Source of the DNA: Ruegeria atlantica | Lineage (GTDB): Bacteria > Pseudomonadota > Alphaproteobacteria > Rhodobacterales > Rhodobacteraceae | NCBI GenBank assembly: GCA_013032095.1 | Contig: WQBJ01000010.1 | Coordinates: 79,070 to 143,069 of the forward strand | Length of the DNA stretch: 64,000 nt | Direction of reading: 5' to 3' | In this document: one piece after another, positions 63,949 to 64,000 of the stretch | Layout of the letters: each line of letters begins with the position of its first letter | Numbering within the stretch: the stretch's first letter is position 1 | Notes under the pieces: generated by a model | Told to the model about the DNA's origin: nothing | Databases searched by the model: none | What the model saw: the letters and a program-made list of their open reading frames with translations, nothing else | Made by a program: the position numbers and the translations under genes

Positions 63949-64000
63949 ATGAGCTACAAATCCGACATCGAAATCGCTCGTGAAGCGAACAAGAAACCGA
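63949..64000 (+). CDS. fhs: Formate--tetrahydrofolate ligase, N-terminal codons only
   Basis: Only 17 codons are in the window. They read MSYKSDIEIAREANKKP, the start typical of formyl-THF synthetase, which joins formate to THF using ATP. AAGGA lies upstream. The rest lies beyond the window edge, so the call rests on the N-terminal signature alone. Confidence 0.75.
   Translation, partial: MSYKSDIEIAREANKKP

Overview
The window is a continuous piece of core chromosome from an alphaproteobacterium, most likely a marine Rhodobacteraceae member of the Roseobacter group (Ruegeria-like). This rests on gene order and protein character: ruvCAB next to ybgC-tolQRAB-pal-cpoB-tilS-ftsH, priA/fsa/DUF484/xerC clustering, a fused NuoE-NuoF type formate dehydrogenase beta subunit, a fused allantoinase/OHCU decarboxylase, phosphatidylcholine synthase, DUF1127 and high GC. 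No phage, IS element, CRISPR array, rRNA or tRNA was recognised.

Layout. 1-6.3 kb is mostly minus strand: a frameshifted heme-oxygenase-like gene, DUF2237, a serine hydrolase, pth and rplY (terminator between them), an FMN 2-hydroxyacid oxidase, trpA and a PagL-like outer membrane protein. 6.5-15.2 kb holds ychF, a SnoaL-like protein, a LysR regulator beside a two-gene NAD-dependent formate dehydrogenase operon, then a cyclase-family hydrolase with a thioesterase. 15.2-21.1 kb is tamA-tamB, with an exact 109-residue tandem repeat inside TamB. 21.1-25.1 kb is a decayed ureide (urate breakdown) locus: a wrecked uraH, an intact puuE-uraD fusion and the C-terminal stump of an allE-like gene, with a GAPDH and small secreted proteins among them. 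25.4-36.5 kb holds a hydroxypyruvate reductase, a thioesterase, a DUF1007/NicO metal transport pair, truA, ycjX-GNAT-ycjF, a VIT-family transporter and a giant DUF2339 membrane protein.

36.6-48.9 kb holds ileS, ogt, a Gre-factor-like protein, pcs, xerC-DUF484, fsa, priA, an MFS transporter, prmA and a small membrane protein. 49-63 kb holds DUF1127, ruvCAB (with a LexA-box-like site), a conserved unknown, a SulP transporter and the whole Tol-Pal operon running into tilS and ftsH. The window ends with a MOSC protein and the first codons of formate-tetrahydrofolate ligase.

How the genes work together: the TamAB and Tol-Pal systems both serve the outer membrane. The formate dehydrogenase, and fhs at the far end, both consume formate. 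RuvABC, PriA, XerC and Ogt are genome maintenance. I found no convincing new multi-gene system. The most informative signals are the gene wreckage around puuE, the Gre-like protein, the TamB repeat, and several unusual junctions such as shared CTAG stop codons.
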